Below, piece after piece: positions 1 to 10,798 of a stretch of DNA of 64,000 bases. The DNA comes from Marsupella aquatica (taxonomy: Eukaryota; Marchantiophyta): the NCBI GenBank assembly GCA_973895155.1, contig OZ316897.1, forward strand, positions 10,974,001 to 11,038,000, given 5' to 3'. Below the pieces are notes generated by a model. The model did not search any database, was not told the DNA's origin, and saw nothing but the letters and a program-made list of their open reading frames with translations. The first letter of the stretch is position 1, and the number at the start of each line of letters is the position of its first letter. Position numbers and translations under genes: made by a program.

Positions 1-1068
1 AAATTATTATACTAAAAAGATTAAAAGAAGTTTAAGCATGTCTACTTTAAACTAAGTACTTGAAAAAATTACAGGGGCTGAAAGAAATGATTAAAATCAC
101 ACAAATACAAAGTAAAAGCATAGAATAGACCAAATTGACATAAAAATATATAACAAACAATTCTAATAAGACAAGGTAACCAAAGTGTGTCCAGCCATAT
201 AGCAGCATCAACAAAATTGCATATATATTATGTGTTTGATAGCCCAAATGAATGCTAGTGCATTTAATGACTGTCATTGCGGCCACATCATTGTTGGTGC
301 AGACCATGTACCCGTGCATTGCACAAAAATGTTGACATGAGATGAATTGCAGGTGGGGACTCTCTATTGTTGTTGGGACTATGCAATTGTTGTGGTCATT
401 AGTTGTGAGTTGCAGTGAATGTCAATGGCGAGGTAAAACAATTCAAGTGAGATAAACTAAGATTCAAGTGTTGTTATTATGACTGGGGCATTGGGTCATC
501 TGTTTAGCAGTCATGTTCCAACTGAGGTGCAAAGGTCTGATCATTTGGACTAGGTAATTGTTTTTGTGAAAATGTTATCATGTTGGTCAGTGTTGTTGTG
601 GAGTGTTGATGTTGTTGGGAAGGGTAAGAGTGAGGGTGGGGGGACGCAAGACGGGTGATGGTGGCCACAACGTCAAAGACTCCAGGAGTTTTTAATTTGT
701 TAATTTTCTATGTATACATGTATTTTTATATTCAAGTATATATGTTTTACATATATTCAAAGTTTTTCCTTCTAATTGTTCAATTATTATTTTTAAACTA
801 AAATTTGATTTGATTTGCTTTGATTTTTTTCTCATGGGCAGGTGCGGGCAGGTGCAGGGCAGGTTGCACAATTTTTATATTTATATTTATTTTCCAATTT
901 ATTTAATTTAAATTTAAATAAATTCAATATAAATAAATTTAGTTATTTTTTGAGGCAAGCTAAAGGGAACCTTGGGCAGGAATTTATTTTAAATGGTAGT
1001 CATGGCATAAAGGACAGCCTTAACAGCCGGGGTCAGGAGGGCAGCCGTACCCAGGAAGGAAGGGCAGC
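1..1068. other. A/T-rich stretch with no gene seen
   Basis: This kilobase is A/T-rich with short homopolymer runs. Its few open frames are short, lack similarity I can recognise and have no consistent start context. No transposon terminus, RNA gene or coding bias is visible. Confidence 0.6.
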
Positions 1069-1320
1069 AGTGGGCTAGGCAGGGCATGCAAGGGCTCTGG
1101 AGAGAGGCTCTTTTCCCAATCCAACAGTGTGAACAAAATGGCTAGGCAGGGCATGCAAAGGCTCCAGAGAGGAGGCTCTTTTCCCAATCCAACAGTGTGA
1201 GAAAATGGACGGAAGGGCAACAACGGGCTAGGCACGGAATGCAAGGGCTCTGTAGAGAGGCTCTTTTCCCAATCCAACAATGTTTTTAAAAAATGACTAG
1301 GCAGGGCATGCAAGGGCTAA
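1069..1320. repeat. Tandem repeat, about 70-82 bp unit, 3.3 copies
   Basis: Units begin near 1069, 1140, 1221 and 1297. Each carries GCTAGGCAGGGCATGCAA, then an AGAGAGGCTCTTTTCCC-like block and CCAATCCAACA. The units differ by point changes and by a short insertion (GGACGGAAGGGCAACAAC) at the end of the second. A 97-residue open frame on the minus strand here only reflects the repeat unit. Confidence 0.85.
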
Positions 1321-1356
1321 TCATGAAACTGCTATATAGCAGCATCAAAAAAATTG

Positions 1357-1752
1357 AAGTAAAGTGTACATCGTTGACTATGCATTAGACTTATTTAAGT
1401 TGGGAGAGACACACTATTTTAACTCCACTTGCACACCCACTTGGCTACTGTTAGCTCCACACTAAATTCACATCACGACAGCCTCTGTTGTCCAGTTTCC
1501 AAAGGGCCCCTTTTCATCCTTTTTAGTATTTATATATTTAAGGTCAGTCTCGGCAGGTGGGCTTGAGAGCGGTTCATTTCTGATTTTTGAAGTAAAGTGT
1601 ACATCATTGACTATGCATTAGACTTATTTAAGTTGGAAGAGACACACTATTTTAACTCCACTTGCAAACCCACGTTGCTACAGTTAGCTCCGCACTAAAT
1701 TGGCACATCACGACAGCCTCTGTTGTCCAGTTTCCAAAGGGCCCTTTCTAGT
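1357..1752. repeat. Pair of about 160 bp direct repeats
   Basis: The block starting GAAGTAAAGTGTACATC at 1357 recurs at 1589, a 232 bp offset, with only a few differences. Both copies end in TCCAGTTTCCAAAGGGCCC. The spacing fits a decayed tandem duplication or the remains of LTR-like sequence, but I see no TG/CA termini or flanking duplication. Confidence 0.8.
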
Positions 1753-1979
1753 ATTTATGCAGGGACATGCGACGATGTGCATAAATTGGCATCATTTTCC
1801 GACATGTCTGGCCCTCCAAGAGTCCTAGTTGCTTGCTTGTCCAACTTATGGTCTTTTCGCGGGTGTCCCTCAGCATCATCCCTGCCCCCCTCTAACTTTC
1901 CCTGCAGATTGGCCACCCTCTAATTTTCCCTGCAGATGGACAGACAGACAGAGCTATATTGGCAGCCTAGAACCGGAGT

Positions 1980-2475
1980 AGCATTTTGTACAGTGCAAAA
2001 TGGTGTTAGATTCCACCTCCCTAAAAGGTGTTCTAGATTTCACCTCTAAAAAATGTGTTCTCTAGCCTTTCTGTCATCCATGGCCATCACTAGCCAGACC
2101 CTGATTGTCATCCTCAAATGTAGGGTCATCCTCAAATGTAGGGTCATCCTAAGGTATCTCAAATAGTAGGGGTGGAAATTTCCTAGCATCTTCTCCTTCC
2201 CTCTAAAAAAATGTGTTCTCTAGCCTTTCTGTCATCCATGGCCATCACTAGCCAGACCCTGATTGTCATCCTTAAATTTAGGGTCATCCTCAAATGTAGG
2301 GTCATCCTAAGGTATCTCGAATAGTAGGGGAGGAAATTTCCTAGCATCTTCTCCTTGCCTCTAAAAAATGTGTTCTCTAGCCTTGCTGTCATCCCTTGCC
2401 ATCACTAGCCTGATCGTCATCCTTAAATTTAGGGTCATCCTCAATGTAGGGTCATCCTAAGGTCTCCTCATTGTG
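1980..2475. repeat. Tandem repeat, about 160 bp unit, 3 copies
   Basis: Three copies begin near 2045, 2208 and 2366 with a CTCTAAAAAATGTGTTCTCT motif, followed by CTTTCTGTCATCCATGGCC. Inside each unit the phrase TAGGGTCATCCT is itself repeated two or three times with TCCTCAAATG spacers. A partial upstream copy is visible from about 2010. It is non-coding and lies just beyond the inferred 3' end of the LINE at 2490. Confidence 0.85.
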
Positions 2476-2739
2476 CTGATACTTTTTTTCCCCTCGCAAC
2501 AACCAAATGAATTCCATTCATAAAGCCAACATACAAAAAGGAGGGCCCAAAAAGGGACACCAACCCACAAGACCAAAGGTCCATGTGCTAAGACCGGGGG
2601 ACCTACACCAGGAAAGAGACTGAGCCTTTGAAGGAGGCATTCAACTAAACAAGCAGTTTAAAACTACAAATGGGAGTAGCACACTCTTAAAGACCGGCCA
2701 CTGAACAGGTCCTCAGGTTCCTTCCAGTGGGTTTGTGAT

Positions 2740-4303
2740 ATGGTTTTTAAAACTACGGTCTGTCTGCAGTGCAGCCTCTAAACCTGATCAAAGTGAAAAA
2801 TCATGGGGGACATGGTGGAACAGTTGGGACCTGAATTCAGTATGTTCTCATGTATCTCCCAAAGGCCCACCCAAGTACTGTAGTTCTGGGACATGTCCTG
2901 GTGGGCTTTCCCCAAGGTCTGCTTTCCAGCACGAATCTTGGTGTTGTGCCACACCCACTCCACGGCGTAGGTAAATTCCAAGTCGATGCCAGGATTTCCG
3001 GATAAACCCCTGTGGGTTTGGGCGAGTAAGCTCAAAGAAATGTATATTCCAATCCTTCCAAAGATTCCAACACACAATTTCCCTGAGAGTATGCCACAAT
3101 TTTGTAGGTATGTCCCACTCCTCAGGTACAAAGGCCCCTACAAACATGTGAGTAAGTTGTAGCTGGATGTAGTTGCCCCGTGAGAATGCATATAGCTGCA
3201 AAATGTGATGCACCCATCTCCAAATGAATTGTGAACTAGTACAACCCCAGATGCAATGGACAATTATATCTTCTTGTTGATTCTGCTCACATCTAGTGCA
3301 CCAGGTGGTAGGGTCTGTGGGGGGAGTTTGGAAATCTCCAGTGGTGTGTGGCAGGTATTCTATTCAGTTGCCACAAAAATCAATTCTCATTGGCTGCCTG
3401 GAATGGTAACCAGACATCAGCCCACATCTAGCTGTGATTGGGGTTCCACTGCAGCCTGGCTGCCCACTTACTCATTGCCTTGTGTAAGGTACCTGGAAGT
3501 GGTCCCTGAATTTCCCTCAGATGGGCAGTATTGGTTTCCAGGAATGGACAGTCATCCTTCCATTCGTACTGCAGCAGTGGAGCAAGAATGCCCACAGGTC
3601 TCCCAACACATTGTTTGTAATCCGTAGCAGTGCCATGCATCTGCACCATCACCCAATGAAGAAGGGTTCCAGCAGGGGAGGAATATTATTTGATTGGTAT
3701 AGTAAATCATTTAACACCTTGAAAGGTTGCCTTGAAGAAGAGATGTCATTGAAGTGCTGCCATTGGGATGTGATGTGTTTTCGCTCAATCTGGTATTCCC
3801 AAATGCAAAGCTTCCCATCGGGTAGATTACTCTCCATAAACACAGGGATGTGTTGCTCAGGGTTTGCATGTAGTTCCGGCACACTCCTCAGATTCTCCAT
3901 CAATTTCCTTTTTGCAACACCACAAGACCCTGGCAGCACATTACATGGTCCATCCTCCCATCTGATAAATTGACCAGTCACATCTAAGATATCCTTCATG
4001 GATCGAAAGCCAGCCCTCCAGATTTTCTGTTGCAGGTTGATGTGGCACTTTGCTTGGTTGTAGTTGATGTGATTGACATGGGGACGCCAAAGAGGTAGAT
4101 CCAGCCGTCCTTCAATATGTCCAGGGGAAGAAGGTCTCAGGTTCTTCTTAATGACATTCCAGCCAGTACACACATTGGTCCAAACCCGTAATCCCCCCTG
4201 CGGCAGAGCATATGCACTGAGAAAACACCCAAGTGAAGTCCTCCACACCCCACTTATGTTGTGAGAGCTGCTTGATCTCATGTTGGAGAATTCAATGTAG
4301 GGG
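2740..4303 (-). pseudogene. LINE ORF2 C-terminal region
   Basis: This is the part of a plant LINE ORF2 downstream of the RT, ending in a reverse-transcriptase zinc-binding-like (zf-RVT) segment. The clearest stretch (about 4303-3649) contains LPLWRPHVNHINYN, WRAGFRSMKDILDVTGQF and later FKVLNDLL. Frames then shift near 3650 and again near 3400. About 3213-2848 has HHILQLYAFSRGNY and NLWKDWNIHFFEL, typical of a LINE tail. Several frames overlap and none is intact. It joins the upstream LINE segment across the MITE at 4312-4599, which is flanked by GTGATCCC on both sides. Confidence 0.75.
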
Positions 4304-4311
4304 GTGATCCC

Positions 4312-4599
4312 CTTGGGGGCTTCACTTCCACAAAAATGGCACATCACGTGTGACAAAGGATAGTGTCATTTTATTGGTTTGAAGGGAAGACTTAAGAATT
4401 TTTGCAGAAGAACAATAGGGTCTTTTAAATCCAATTTTGAGACTTATAAGAACATTAGGGTCTTTCTAACCAAATTTTTGGAATATTCCAACTTTATAGG
4501 GGTTGAAATTTAAGAGATTTTTTTCTTACAGTTTAGGGGGCTTGAGGCCTAAAAATGTTGCACGAGATGGGAAGGCATCCATATAGTGAGATCCCCGAG
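4312..4599. mobile_element. hAT-type MITE, copy 1 (288 bp)
   Basis: The ends are CTTGGGGGCTTCACT and AGTGAGATCCCCGAG, imperfect inverted repeats, flanked on both sides by the 8-bp duplication GTGATCCC (4304-4311 and 4600-4607). The interior is A/T-rich and includes GGAATATTCCAACTTTATAGG, which is closely shared with copies at 5873 and 52676. It has no coding capacity. The 8-bp duplication fits the hAT superfamily. Confidence 0.85.
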
Positions 4600-4660
4600 G
4601 TGATCCCCTTCAGCCAATGCCCAAAGAATGAAATTTCCAGCCAATGCCTTGAATTGCACC

Positions 4661-5351
4661 CTGGGCCCTAAGCGTTACTAATACAGGGAGGACGTGCGAA
4701 CATTGGAAGGGTATTTTTAATGTAATGCAAACTAATTTTTATAATAGTTTTTAAAGTAGGCAACATCCTTGTATATATATTCAGCACAATATTAGTAATA
4801 AGGCTCTTATCAAATACATGTCACATTAATCTTATGCAAGGGTACCCAAAATGCCAAGTACACGCGTCACTATATGGTTGGCACACATGTCATCACTTCA
4901 CTTGCACACATGTTCATATAGTAAATCAGACATTTAATTATTTGTCGTCATAAGGCAAGTTTGGTTTCATGGGCTTTAGGAACACTGAGAGGATAGTGCA
5001 GCCATGCTTGTCTGTATACTACAGGAAGAACTATAATTCTCTAGTACTAATTTTGTTTAACTATATAAAATATGTACCCTAAACAAAGGGCGTAACATAC
5101 AAGTCCCCTATGAAAAATAAAGTCTTATCTATTTCAGTATGATATTTGCAATTTTAAAAATTCAAGGATGTTTTCAATTCCTTGAAAAACTATATTATAA
5201 TTTACAAAAGGATAAAATTTAATAGGAAAAGTCAATATTTTTACATTAACAAGGGGATTTTTTTTGTGAACAAAAATATTAAGAAGGGGTACATGGGGGT
5301 GTCTGTTCTCAGGGGGGTTCACTTTATATAGTAAGAGTGAGGGCCCAGGGG
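4661..5351. mobile_element. MULE-like MITE, copy 1 (691 bp)
   Basis: The left end is CTGGGCCCTAAGCG and the right end GAGTGAGGGCCCAGGGG, with GGGCCC-centred inverted termini. It is flanked by a perfect 9-bp duplication, AATTGCACC (4652-4660 and 5352-5360). Near the left end it keeps the GGGAGGACGTG segment present in the copies at 7776-8360 and 24860-25435, but most of its interior is more diverged. A 9-bp duplication fits Mutator-like elements. It is non-coding; a 111-residue open frame on the minus strand runs across its border into LINE sequence and is not a gene. Confidence 0.8.
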
Positions 5352-5360
5352 AATTGCACC

Positions 5361-5872
5361 GCAAGTGAGATAAGCCCAAGCCAAGGCCCAAGCCCCCCAA
5401 ACTTCTTCGGTCTATGATTGTTGCAAAATCCACGAGGGATCTAGCCTTCGTGTTCTCCCCTGCCCACACAAGAGCGGTGATTTTCTTTCAATGGAGGGCA
5501 TCCAATTAAAGTGCTCTGCTATCCAGCCCACACAGTTAACATGAACCACAGTGTGCTCATGATCAAATGGTTAGCAGTTGTGACCTATGCAATAAGCCAA
5601 CCAGAGCTCTTGCGGACACTGTCTAACCTGGACTCAAGCTTCTCAGAGAGGGATAATACCATTTGTTTTTCTGAGATGCACTAAGCAATCGGGATGCTCA
5701 AGAGTTTGGTGGCATTGGCTTCATCTTCCCAACTCCACGACAAACATCTGAACTCAATTGGTATCCGGTGTGAAGAGATGAATGCAACCTTGGTCTTTTC
5801 CCAACTATAGAAGAGACCGGAAGCCAGACCAAAGAGGTCCAACCGAGGGTCCAGCAGTTGCTTACACTTTGA
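5361..5872 (-). pseudogene. LINE ORF2 RT/thumb segment
   Basis: The minus strand encodes LFGLASGLFYSWEKTKVAF, then ISSHRIPIEF and WEDEANATKLLSIPI, matching the region of LINE RTs after the catalytic core (S/GL.. N..K ..., then a KxLGxPI-like block). Further downstream, GGLGLGLGLSHLRC matches the GGLGL block after the RT. Stops interrupt it near 5640-5500. Against a complete LINE, the stretch with the YADD-like catalytic motif is missing between this piece and 5996-6152, probably lost when the MITE fragment at 5873-5995 arrived or decayed. Confidence 0.7.
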
Positions 5873-5995
5873 CTCGAGGGTCTCACTACATGGGGACCTC
5901 CCCATCACCTGTGACGGTTTTAGGCCTCAGACCCCGCCTCAGACCCCCTAAAATGTAAGAAAAATTATATATTTTAACCCATATAAAGTTGGAAT
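5873..5995. mobile_element. hAT-type MITE fragment, copy 2 (one end only)
   Basis: It starts CTCGAGGGTCTCACT, like the other family members, continues through GACCCCCTAAAATGTAAG and stops at GGAATATTCTTGG. The second terminus and matching duplication are absent, so it is truncated. It is nearly identical to the first 120 bp of the 52676-52972 copy, apart from a short local duplication of CCTCAGACCC. Confidence 0.75.
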
Positions 5996-6152
5996 ATTCT
6001 TGGAGAGTGATGTATGTTACGGCCTGGGAGAAATGAAATTTACTAAGGCAAAATGAAGTGTTGAAGGATCAGAATTAACCTCATTTGGAAGGCCTTTGCA
6101 CCAATTTTGTACACAATGTTCAACAAGGTAATGGGCCATTTGTTGGTGAGAA
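5996..6152 (-). pseudogene. LINE RT segment left of element B
   Basis: Read on the minus strand it gives TNKWPITLLNIVYKIGAKAF, then QMRLILIL and further on PGRNIHHS. This is the LINE RT block that follows the LLxKKxD segment. That preceding segment lies at 17925-18270, on the other side of element B. Ignoring element B and one copy of the 6-bp duplication, the codons read straight through (DDQQYL then TNKW). This establishes the insertion point of element B. Confidence 0.85.
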
Positions 6153-6201
6153 ACACGATTTCGGACCGAACGAGAACTATTTCCTCTAAACGAGAAGTGT
6201 A
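6153..6201 (+). repeat. Element B left terminal inverted repeat
   Basis: The first 17 bases are identical to the right end read on the other strand; similarity continues, weaker, to about 26 bp. The phrase GGACCGAACGAGAA is followed 19 bp later by a second CTAAACGAGAAGTGTA in the same orientation. Element A's right end shows the same double motif in direct orientation. Confidence 0.85.
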
Positions 6202-6687
6202 TTTTCATTTTCCACCGAATCTCGCGAAATCGGCAGTTTTTTCATCAAAAACACGTTTTTGGGGAAATAATGTAATTCGTATCGGAGCTCGGATTGAAAC
6301 AACAAATTTAATAATGATCAAAACCAATGAAATTCATGCTAACAAACATTCATATTATCAAGGAACAATTAGATCCAAAAAACTTTCTCCTCAACCTCAT
6401 ATTCACGCTCTCCGAAGATATATGAAAGGTCTTATCTATAAATCCATATCCACGTTTTGAGCCAAGTGCGATAACTGTATCGGACTCCGGATTTGAGCCA
6501 CGAAAGCTCCGACCCAATCTCAGTTTTCTCAGTTTTTGGGTATTTACCAGAAATATTTTACATCACAGTCGATAAGAATTACTGCACGGTTTGTCAAACT
6601 TACCTTGCAGTTACCTCCGCAATTGACCAGTTACCTCCGCAAGTGACCATAGTCAACATGCCATTCTTTCAACAGCAATGCGCAGTC

Positions 6688-6970
6688 CGATAAAATTATC
6701 GTAAAAACTACGGGCGACAAAAATACTAGTCGACAATACTAAGATCCTTCGGTTCATCGGTTAAATTTCAAAATTCCTATCCATATGAAGAAAACTCTTT
6801 GCAATACCAACATCAGATAAATTTATCGCTTCAATTTCAAAATTGCAACTTCCATATGAAGGAACCACTTTTGCAATACCAACATCAGATGAATTTATTG
6901 CTTCAATTTCAAATTGCAACTTCCATATGAAGGAACCACTTTTGCAATACCAACATCAGATAAATTTATC
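6688..6970. repeat. Element B left subterminal palindromes in a 71-bp tandem repeat
   Basis: Palindromic GATAAATTTATC or close variants occur at 6688, 6816, 6887 and 6959. The last three sit in a tandem unit of about 71 bp that starts CCATATGAAG, includes TTTGCAATACCAACATCAGA and ends TCGCTTCAATTTC. The array lies just upstream of the TATA box of the DUF7869-like gene, a position where transposase-binding or promoter-regulating sites would be expected. Confidence 0.85.
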
Positions 6971-7116
6971 GCTTCAATTTCAAAACTATATAATTTTGCC
7001 ACGATGCACGTGTGAGAATGAAATTAGAAATCCAAGAAATATACCCTTTTCTGCTATTTTGTCGTTTAGGGTGACAGCCAATCAAAAGTGGATACGTGGG
7101 CCAACCCCTCAACAGA

Positions 7117-7127
7117 CACTATAAAAG
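7117..7127 (+). promoter_or_regulatory. TATA box of the DUF7869-like gene in element B
   Basis: The sequence ACTATAAAAGGGC at about 7117 lies some 115 bp before the first ATG (7241). Element F has the matching CCTATAAAAGGGG at 32143, ahead of the same gene family, which supports it as a real core promoter. Confidence 0.7.
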
Positions 7128-7240
7128 GGCCACCGCCGATAAGTTTTTGGCGTCATTATCGAGAGTAGAGTTTTGGGAGTTGTGTTCTTGGAGCAACATT
7201 CTGTCCGTTGAGCCTTTCATTTTCCCTGATTGCGGGAGGA

Positions 7241-7603
7241 ATGCAAAGCCCCATAGTGTCTTGGATAGCCATGTCTCAATCAGACACAGATTCACCTTCC
7301 AGTTCAGTTGAATCCTCTCCTAATCTTGTCGCTCGCTGTTTGCCAAGTCGCATACTTAAAGCTCTACCTCTCTCACAACAAATAGTGCCAGAAATCTCTG
7401 ACTCAGATTCTGATGCAAGTTCTGGTCCTGAGCCCAATGCTTACTATGTGTCGCCTAGTAAACCTGAGAAGCGTCGTCTCTTGAGCGTTCCATCGCCAAG
7501 AAATGAGAAACTTTCAATCCCAGGTTTAGGTCCGAGACGTCGCTTCAAGCCATCCATCCCGGGTTATGGAGAGGGTATCCGGCGACCGATACGCGTATCG
7601 TAG
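7241..7603 (+). CDS. DUF7869-like gene, N-terminal disordered exon (element B)
   Basis: This is the first open exon after the TATA box. Starts are possible at ATG 7241 or 7271 (MSQSDTDSPSSS). It encodes about 120 residues rich in Ser, Pro and Arg, with acidic patches such as ISDSDSDASS and basic ones such as GPRRRFKPSIPG; no fold is visible. A counterpart exists at 32249 in element F (MAACYESDYYSDG, then a Ser/Pro-rich stretch). In F it continues into the N-terminal domain of the DUF7869 protein, so I treat this as the front of that gene. A TAG stops the frame at 7601; further frame pieces run to the MITE at 7776. The conserved N-terminal domain seen in F is absent from B, probably deleted. 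Confidence 0.55.
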   Translation: MQSPIVSWIAMSQSDTDSPSSSVESSPNLVARCLPSRILKALPLSQQIVPEISDSDSDASSGPEPNAYYVSPSKPEKRRLLSVPSPRNEKLSIPGLGPRRRFKPSIPGYGEGIRRPIRVS

Positions 7604-7775
7604 TCGGCATTCAAGTTGCCACATTCAACACAAGTTCAACGGCGGATCTTTCAGTCTTCGGGTGAGGATCGGGACACAGAAATACAAAGATTGATACGGC
7701 GATCGATCTTTGCATTGCCTGGACTGGATGTGCGAGCAAGCGAGGGAATCGGACTGCGAAGTCCAGACTCGGCCC

Positions 7776-8360
7776 CTGGGCCCTCACTGTTTGTATATTA
7801 TACAATCATACCTGTGAGCCTCCCCTACAGAGGTACCCCTTCTTATTAATTTTTCTCCTATAGAGATTATCCTTGTTTTTTATAAAAACCAAAAATTTCC
7901 TCTTATTAAAGTATCTTTAGTGTATTACAAAAGGGAGTTTTGGGCAATAATAATTATCCTTCATATATTACAATTTTACTCCACACACCCGGTTCATCCT
8001 CCATTGCCCCCGGGATCGCCCCCAATCCTCCCTTCAAAAGTTTTCTGGCTTAGCATAGCTGCATTTTAATCTATGAAGGAGATATGGATACTGTAAGGAT
8101 AATACACGTGTACCAATTATAATTTGACACATGTACCAATAATATGATGTCGCGTGTTGCTACCTATTGATTTATTCTTACGCAAAAGTAAGAAGCATGT
8201 CATTTCAAGGGATCTTGCAAAATTACAAAGTGGTTTCGGTATATATGTGGAGGTTGCGGAATTGTAAGCAAAATATAAAAATTACCGTCAAAGGGATAAA
8301 AATGACCCTTGAACGGTTCTCACGTCCTCCCCGTATTAGAAAGGAGTGGGGGCCCAGGGG
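7776..8360. mobile_element. MULE-like MITE, copy 2 (585 bp)
   Basis: The ends are CTGGGCCCTCACTG and GTGGGGGCCCAGGGG. The flanks are ACTCGGCCC (7767-7775) and ACTCGACCC (8361-8369), a 9-bp duplication with one difference. It is almost identical, in opposite orientation, to 24860-25435. Because that copy sits in element C's methyltransferase gene and this one in element B's DUF7869 gene, the MITE was active after both families arrived. Confidence 0.9.
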
Positions 8361-8654
8361 ACTCGACCCTTTCTCGAATGGTCTGTGGGAATCGTGGTGA
8401 ACAAGTGCTCAATTTTCCAGCAGCTCACGGAGTCGTTGGGACTACACGTGCGAATCCAGAATCTCCAAGTTCTCAAGGGCGGACTGTCATTGGCTCCAGG
8501 CTCCAAGTATCGAGGAGAGGTCTTAGTGGCATTCGGGTTATGTATAGAGAGCCACGGAGTCCAATTGTGTTTTCAGATGAGTTGAGTATTTTATCGGGTT
8601 CAGTATTCATGTGCTTCTTCTTTGGCCATGTGAGTGGATATATCGTTTGAACAG

Positions 8655-8825
8655 TTTGAATACTGAACCTGATAAATTTATTGTTGTCACAGTTTTTCAT
8701 TACGGTCTTGTGTTTGAATACTGAACCCGATAAATTTATCATTGTCAGGGTTTATCATTACGGTCTCGTGTTTGAATACTGAACCCGATAAATTTATCGT
8801 TGTCAGGGTTCAACATTGCGGTTAT
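8655..8825. repeat. Three about 57-bp repeats with GATAAATTTATC palindromes
   Basis: Units starting TTTGAATACTGAACC occur at 8656, 8713 and 8770. Each carries a GATAAATTTATC-type palindrome (8671, 8728, 8786) followed by a TTGTCA and CATTACGGT block. They lie in what looks like an intron just before the conserved DUF7869-like exon. Confidence 0.85.
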
Positions 8826-8849
8826 CATGTTTTGTCCTAAACATTTTTA

Positions 8850-10467
8850 TTATTGTAGGAAAATTCTCAACATTGCTAAAAGAGCATCGGAAGGCACAAG
8901 CAGTCGAGAGGAAGAAGTTAGCAAAGCACCGGAGCAAATGTTACAAGAGTCCGGAGAAATATTTGGGCATCTGTATTGATGGAATGGATCAAAAGAAGAC
9001 AGAGTTACTTCATTTCATTCGGTGTCCGAAGAATATGGATGAAAAGTATTTCATCCCCGTACACGTAGTGGGTTGTTTGATCTTCAACAAACAATTAAGT
9101 TCAAATGTTTTTTTGAACTATCCAAATATTCACAATGATAGCAACCTGACCATCCACGTTATCCAGCATATTCTGAATACCTGGGAAGGTATGCTCCCTC
9201 CAGTGCTTTACCTCCAGCTTGATAACACAGCTCGGGAAAACAAGAATAAATATCTTATGGCATATTTGAATATGTTGGTGGAGATAGGTGTTTTCCAGAA
9301 AATAAAGGTTGGTTTCCTATTGGTGGGGCACACCCATGATCAAATTGATCAAATGTTTAGCAAGTTTTCTTCAAAATTGAACAAGCGGAAAGCTTTCCGG
9401 TTGGACACTCTTTCAAAAATCATAGAGGAATCCTACAATCCTACGGCAAAGATATTTTTTGTCGACGAGGTTGCCGATTTCAAGAAATTTGTGTCAGACA
9501 AGGATCAAACAAATGACAAGGATATGGATGGTCAGGTTCTACGCATCTCCACGGCATAAGTGCTCAAAAACAATTTCGGATTACTAGAGTACTCGAAGAT
9601 GGAAGTGCTCGGTCCGTATTCCATGCCAAACATCTTTCAACGACAACCGATTGGGGGGAGACGGTGGATTTTGTTCGGTACATTCCATCATCTGGAATGT
9701 GGGTCGCACCACAAATGGCATTGAAGTCGGCCACGGGAGCGATAGGAGACAATGAAGAGCAAGAGAATGATGCTGAGGAACAAGATGAGCGAGCGGCTCA
9801 AAGTTATTTGTCAACTCTTCAAAAATATCGAAGAGCAATTGAAGATGGATTCAATTACTTTGACGATGCAGATCGTCTATGGTGGGGTCGTTTTTCTGAC
9901 AAACAAAAAGAAGTGATTCAGCACCACCTGAAACCTGCACAATGGAGTTTTGATTGGAGTTGGCCCAAGGTAAACATACAGAGAGAACTTCCGAGTAATC
10001 CTACGGAAGCAGCAATGGAACCTAGCTTGGTTGATAAAGTAGCGGGTGTGAGGACAGTCATGTATTCTGGAAGTCGAAGAAAAGTCACGGAAATTGGAGA
10101 CTTCAAGGATCTAGAGGTGAATACTAAATTTGCAATGATATGTGTAGCAGCCCATCAGGATCCCAAGGGAAGACCATTTTGGATGGCAAAAGTGACTGAG
10201 ATTCTCACAAGAATTAACGACATCCCAGAGCGGATTAAAATCACTTAGTATGCAATGGATTCGGAGGAAGAGTCTGCAATTGAAGGCAGATATTATCCGG
10301 AGAAAGAGGCTTCGTCTAGCAAAGTACTGGAGGATGAATTGTCCCTAGCAGAAACTGCCGTTTATGCGTATAACTTTGCGTTATTGGCAAATAGTACTCT
10401 CCCTATACAAACAAGACGAATCATTCAAAATGCAATGGAGATTGTAGTCGTTGATAGTCAAAGCTAG
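8850..10467 (+). pseudogene. DUF7869-like RNase H-fold protein, transposase candidate (element B)
   Basis: The core frame (about 8850-9559) encodes HRKAQAVERKKLAKHRSKCY, then YLGICIDGMDQKKTEL, VHVVGCLIFN, LYLQLDNTARENKNKYLMAY and FLLVGHTHDQIDQMF. These are the hallmark blocks of the DUF7869 family: an Asp after the first strand (IDGMD), a second Asp (QLDN.A.ENKN) and a GHTHDxIDQ block, read as an RNase H-like fold. After a 1-base frameshift near 9555, the frame resumes as QKQFRITRVLEDGSARSVF and runs to 10248, where an in-frame TAG occurs; the same frame then stays open to 10467. The N-terminal domain preserved in element F is missing here. Transposase function is inferred from family features and from its position next to one terminus. 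The frameshift and the loss make this copy inactive. Confidence 0.75.
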
Positions 10468-10612
10468 TTGCAGGTTTAAGTTATAATGGTTATCGTTCCC
10501 ATGAATATGTACAATGGTTATCGTTCTGGGACTATGTACTCCTCAGCTATAATGATATTTTTTTTGTTGAAATAATTGCAATGACAAAGCAGTTAGAGAA
10601 TAAAATGCTAAG

Positions 10613-10755
10613 TCCGATAAGATTATCGACAACTCCATTCCCCCAGCTAGAACACTGCGACAGTCCGATATATGCAAAGTCCGATAAATTTATCGCATTA
10701 ATAAATGTGACAAAGGTTCTTCCTCATGGAATACAGAATCCGATAAATTTATTGA
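10613..10755. repeat. Palindromes at the convergent gene junction of element B
   Basis: CGATAAGATTATCG (10615-10628), CGATAAATTTATCG (10682-10695) and CGATAAATTTATTG (10741) lie between the 3' ends of the two convergent genes. No hairpin with a T-run that would suggest a terminator is seen, so they look like the element's own repeated sites. Confidence 0.85.
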
Positions 10756-10798
10756 CAATTCCATTGGTGATTGACATTATCCTAACGAGCACACGCAA

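Noticed and set aside
47-319. 90-residue hydrophobic open frame on the minus strand
   Set aside because: No start context, no similarity, low-complexity A/T-rich sequence; chance frame.
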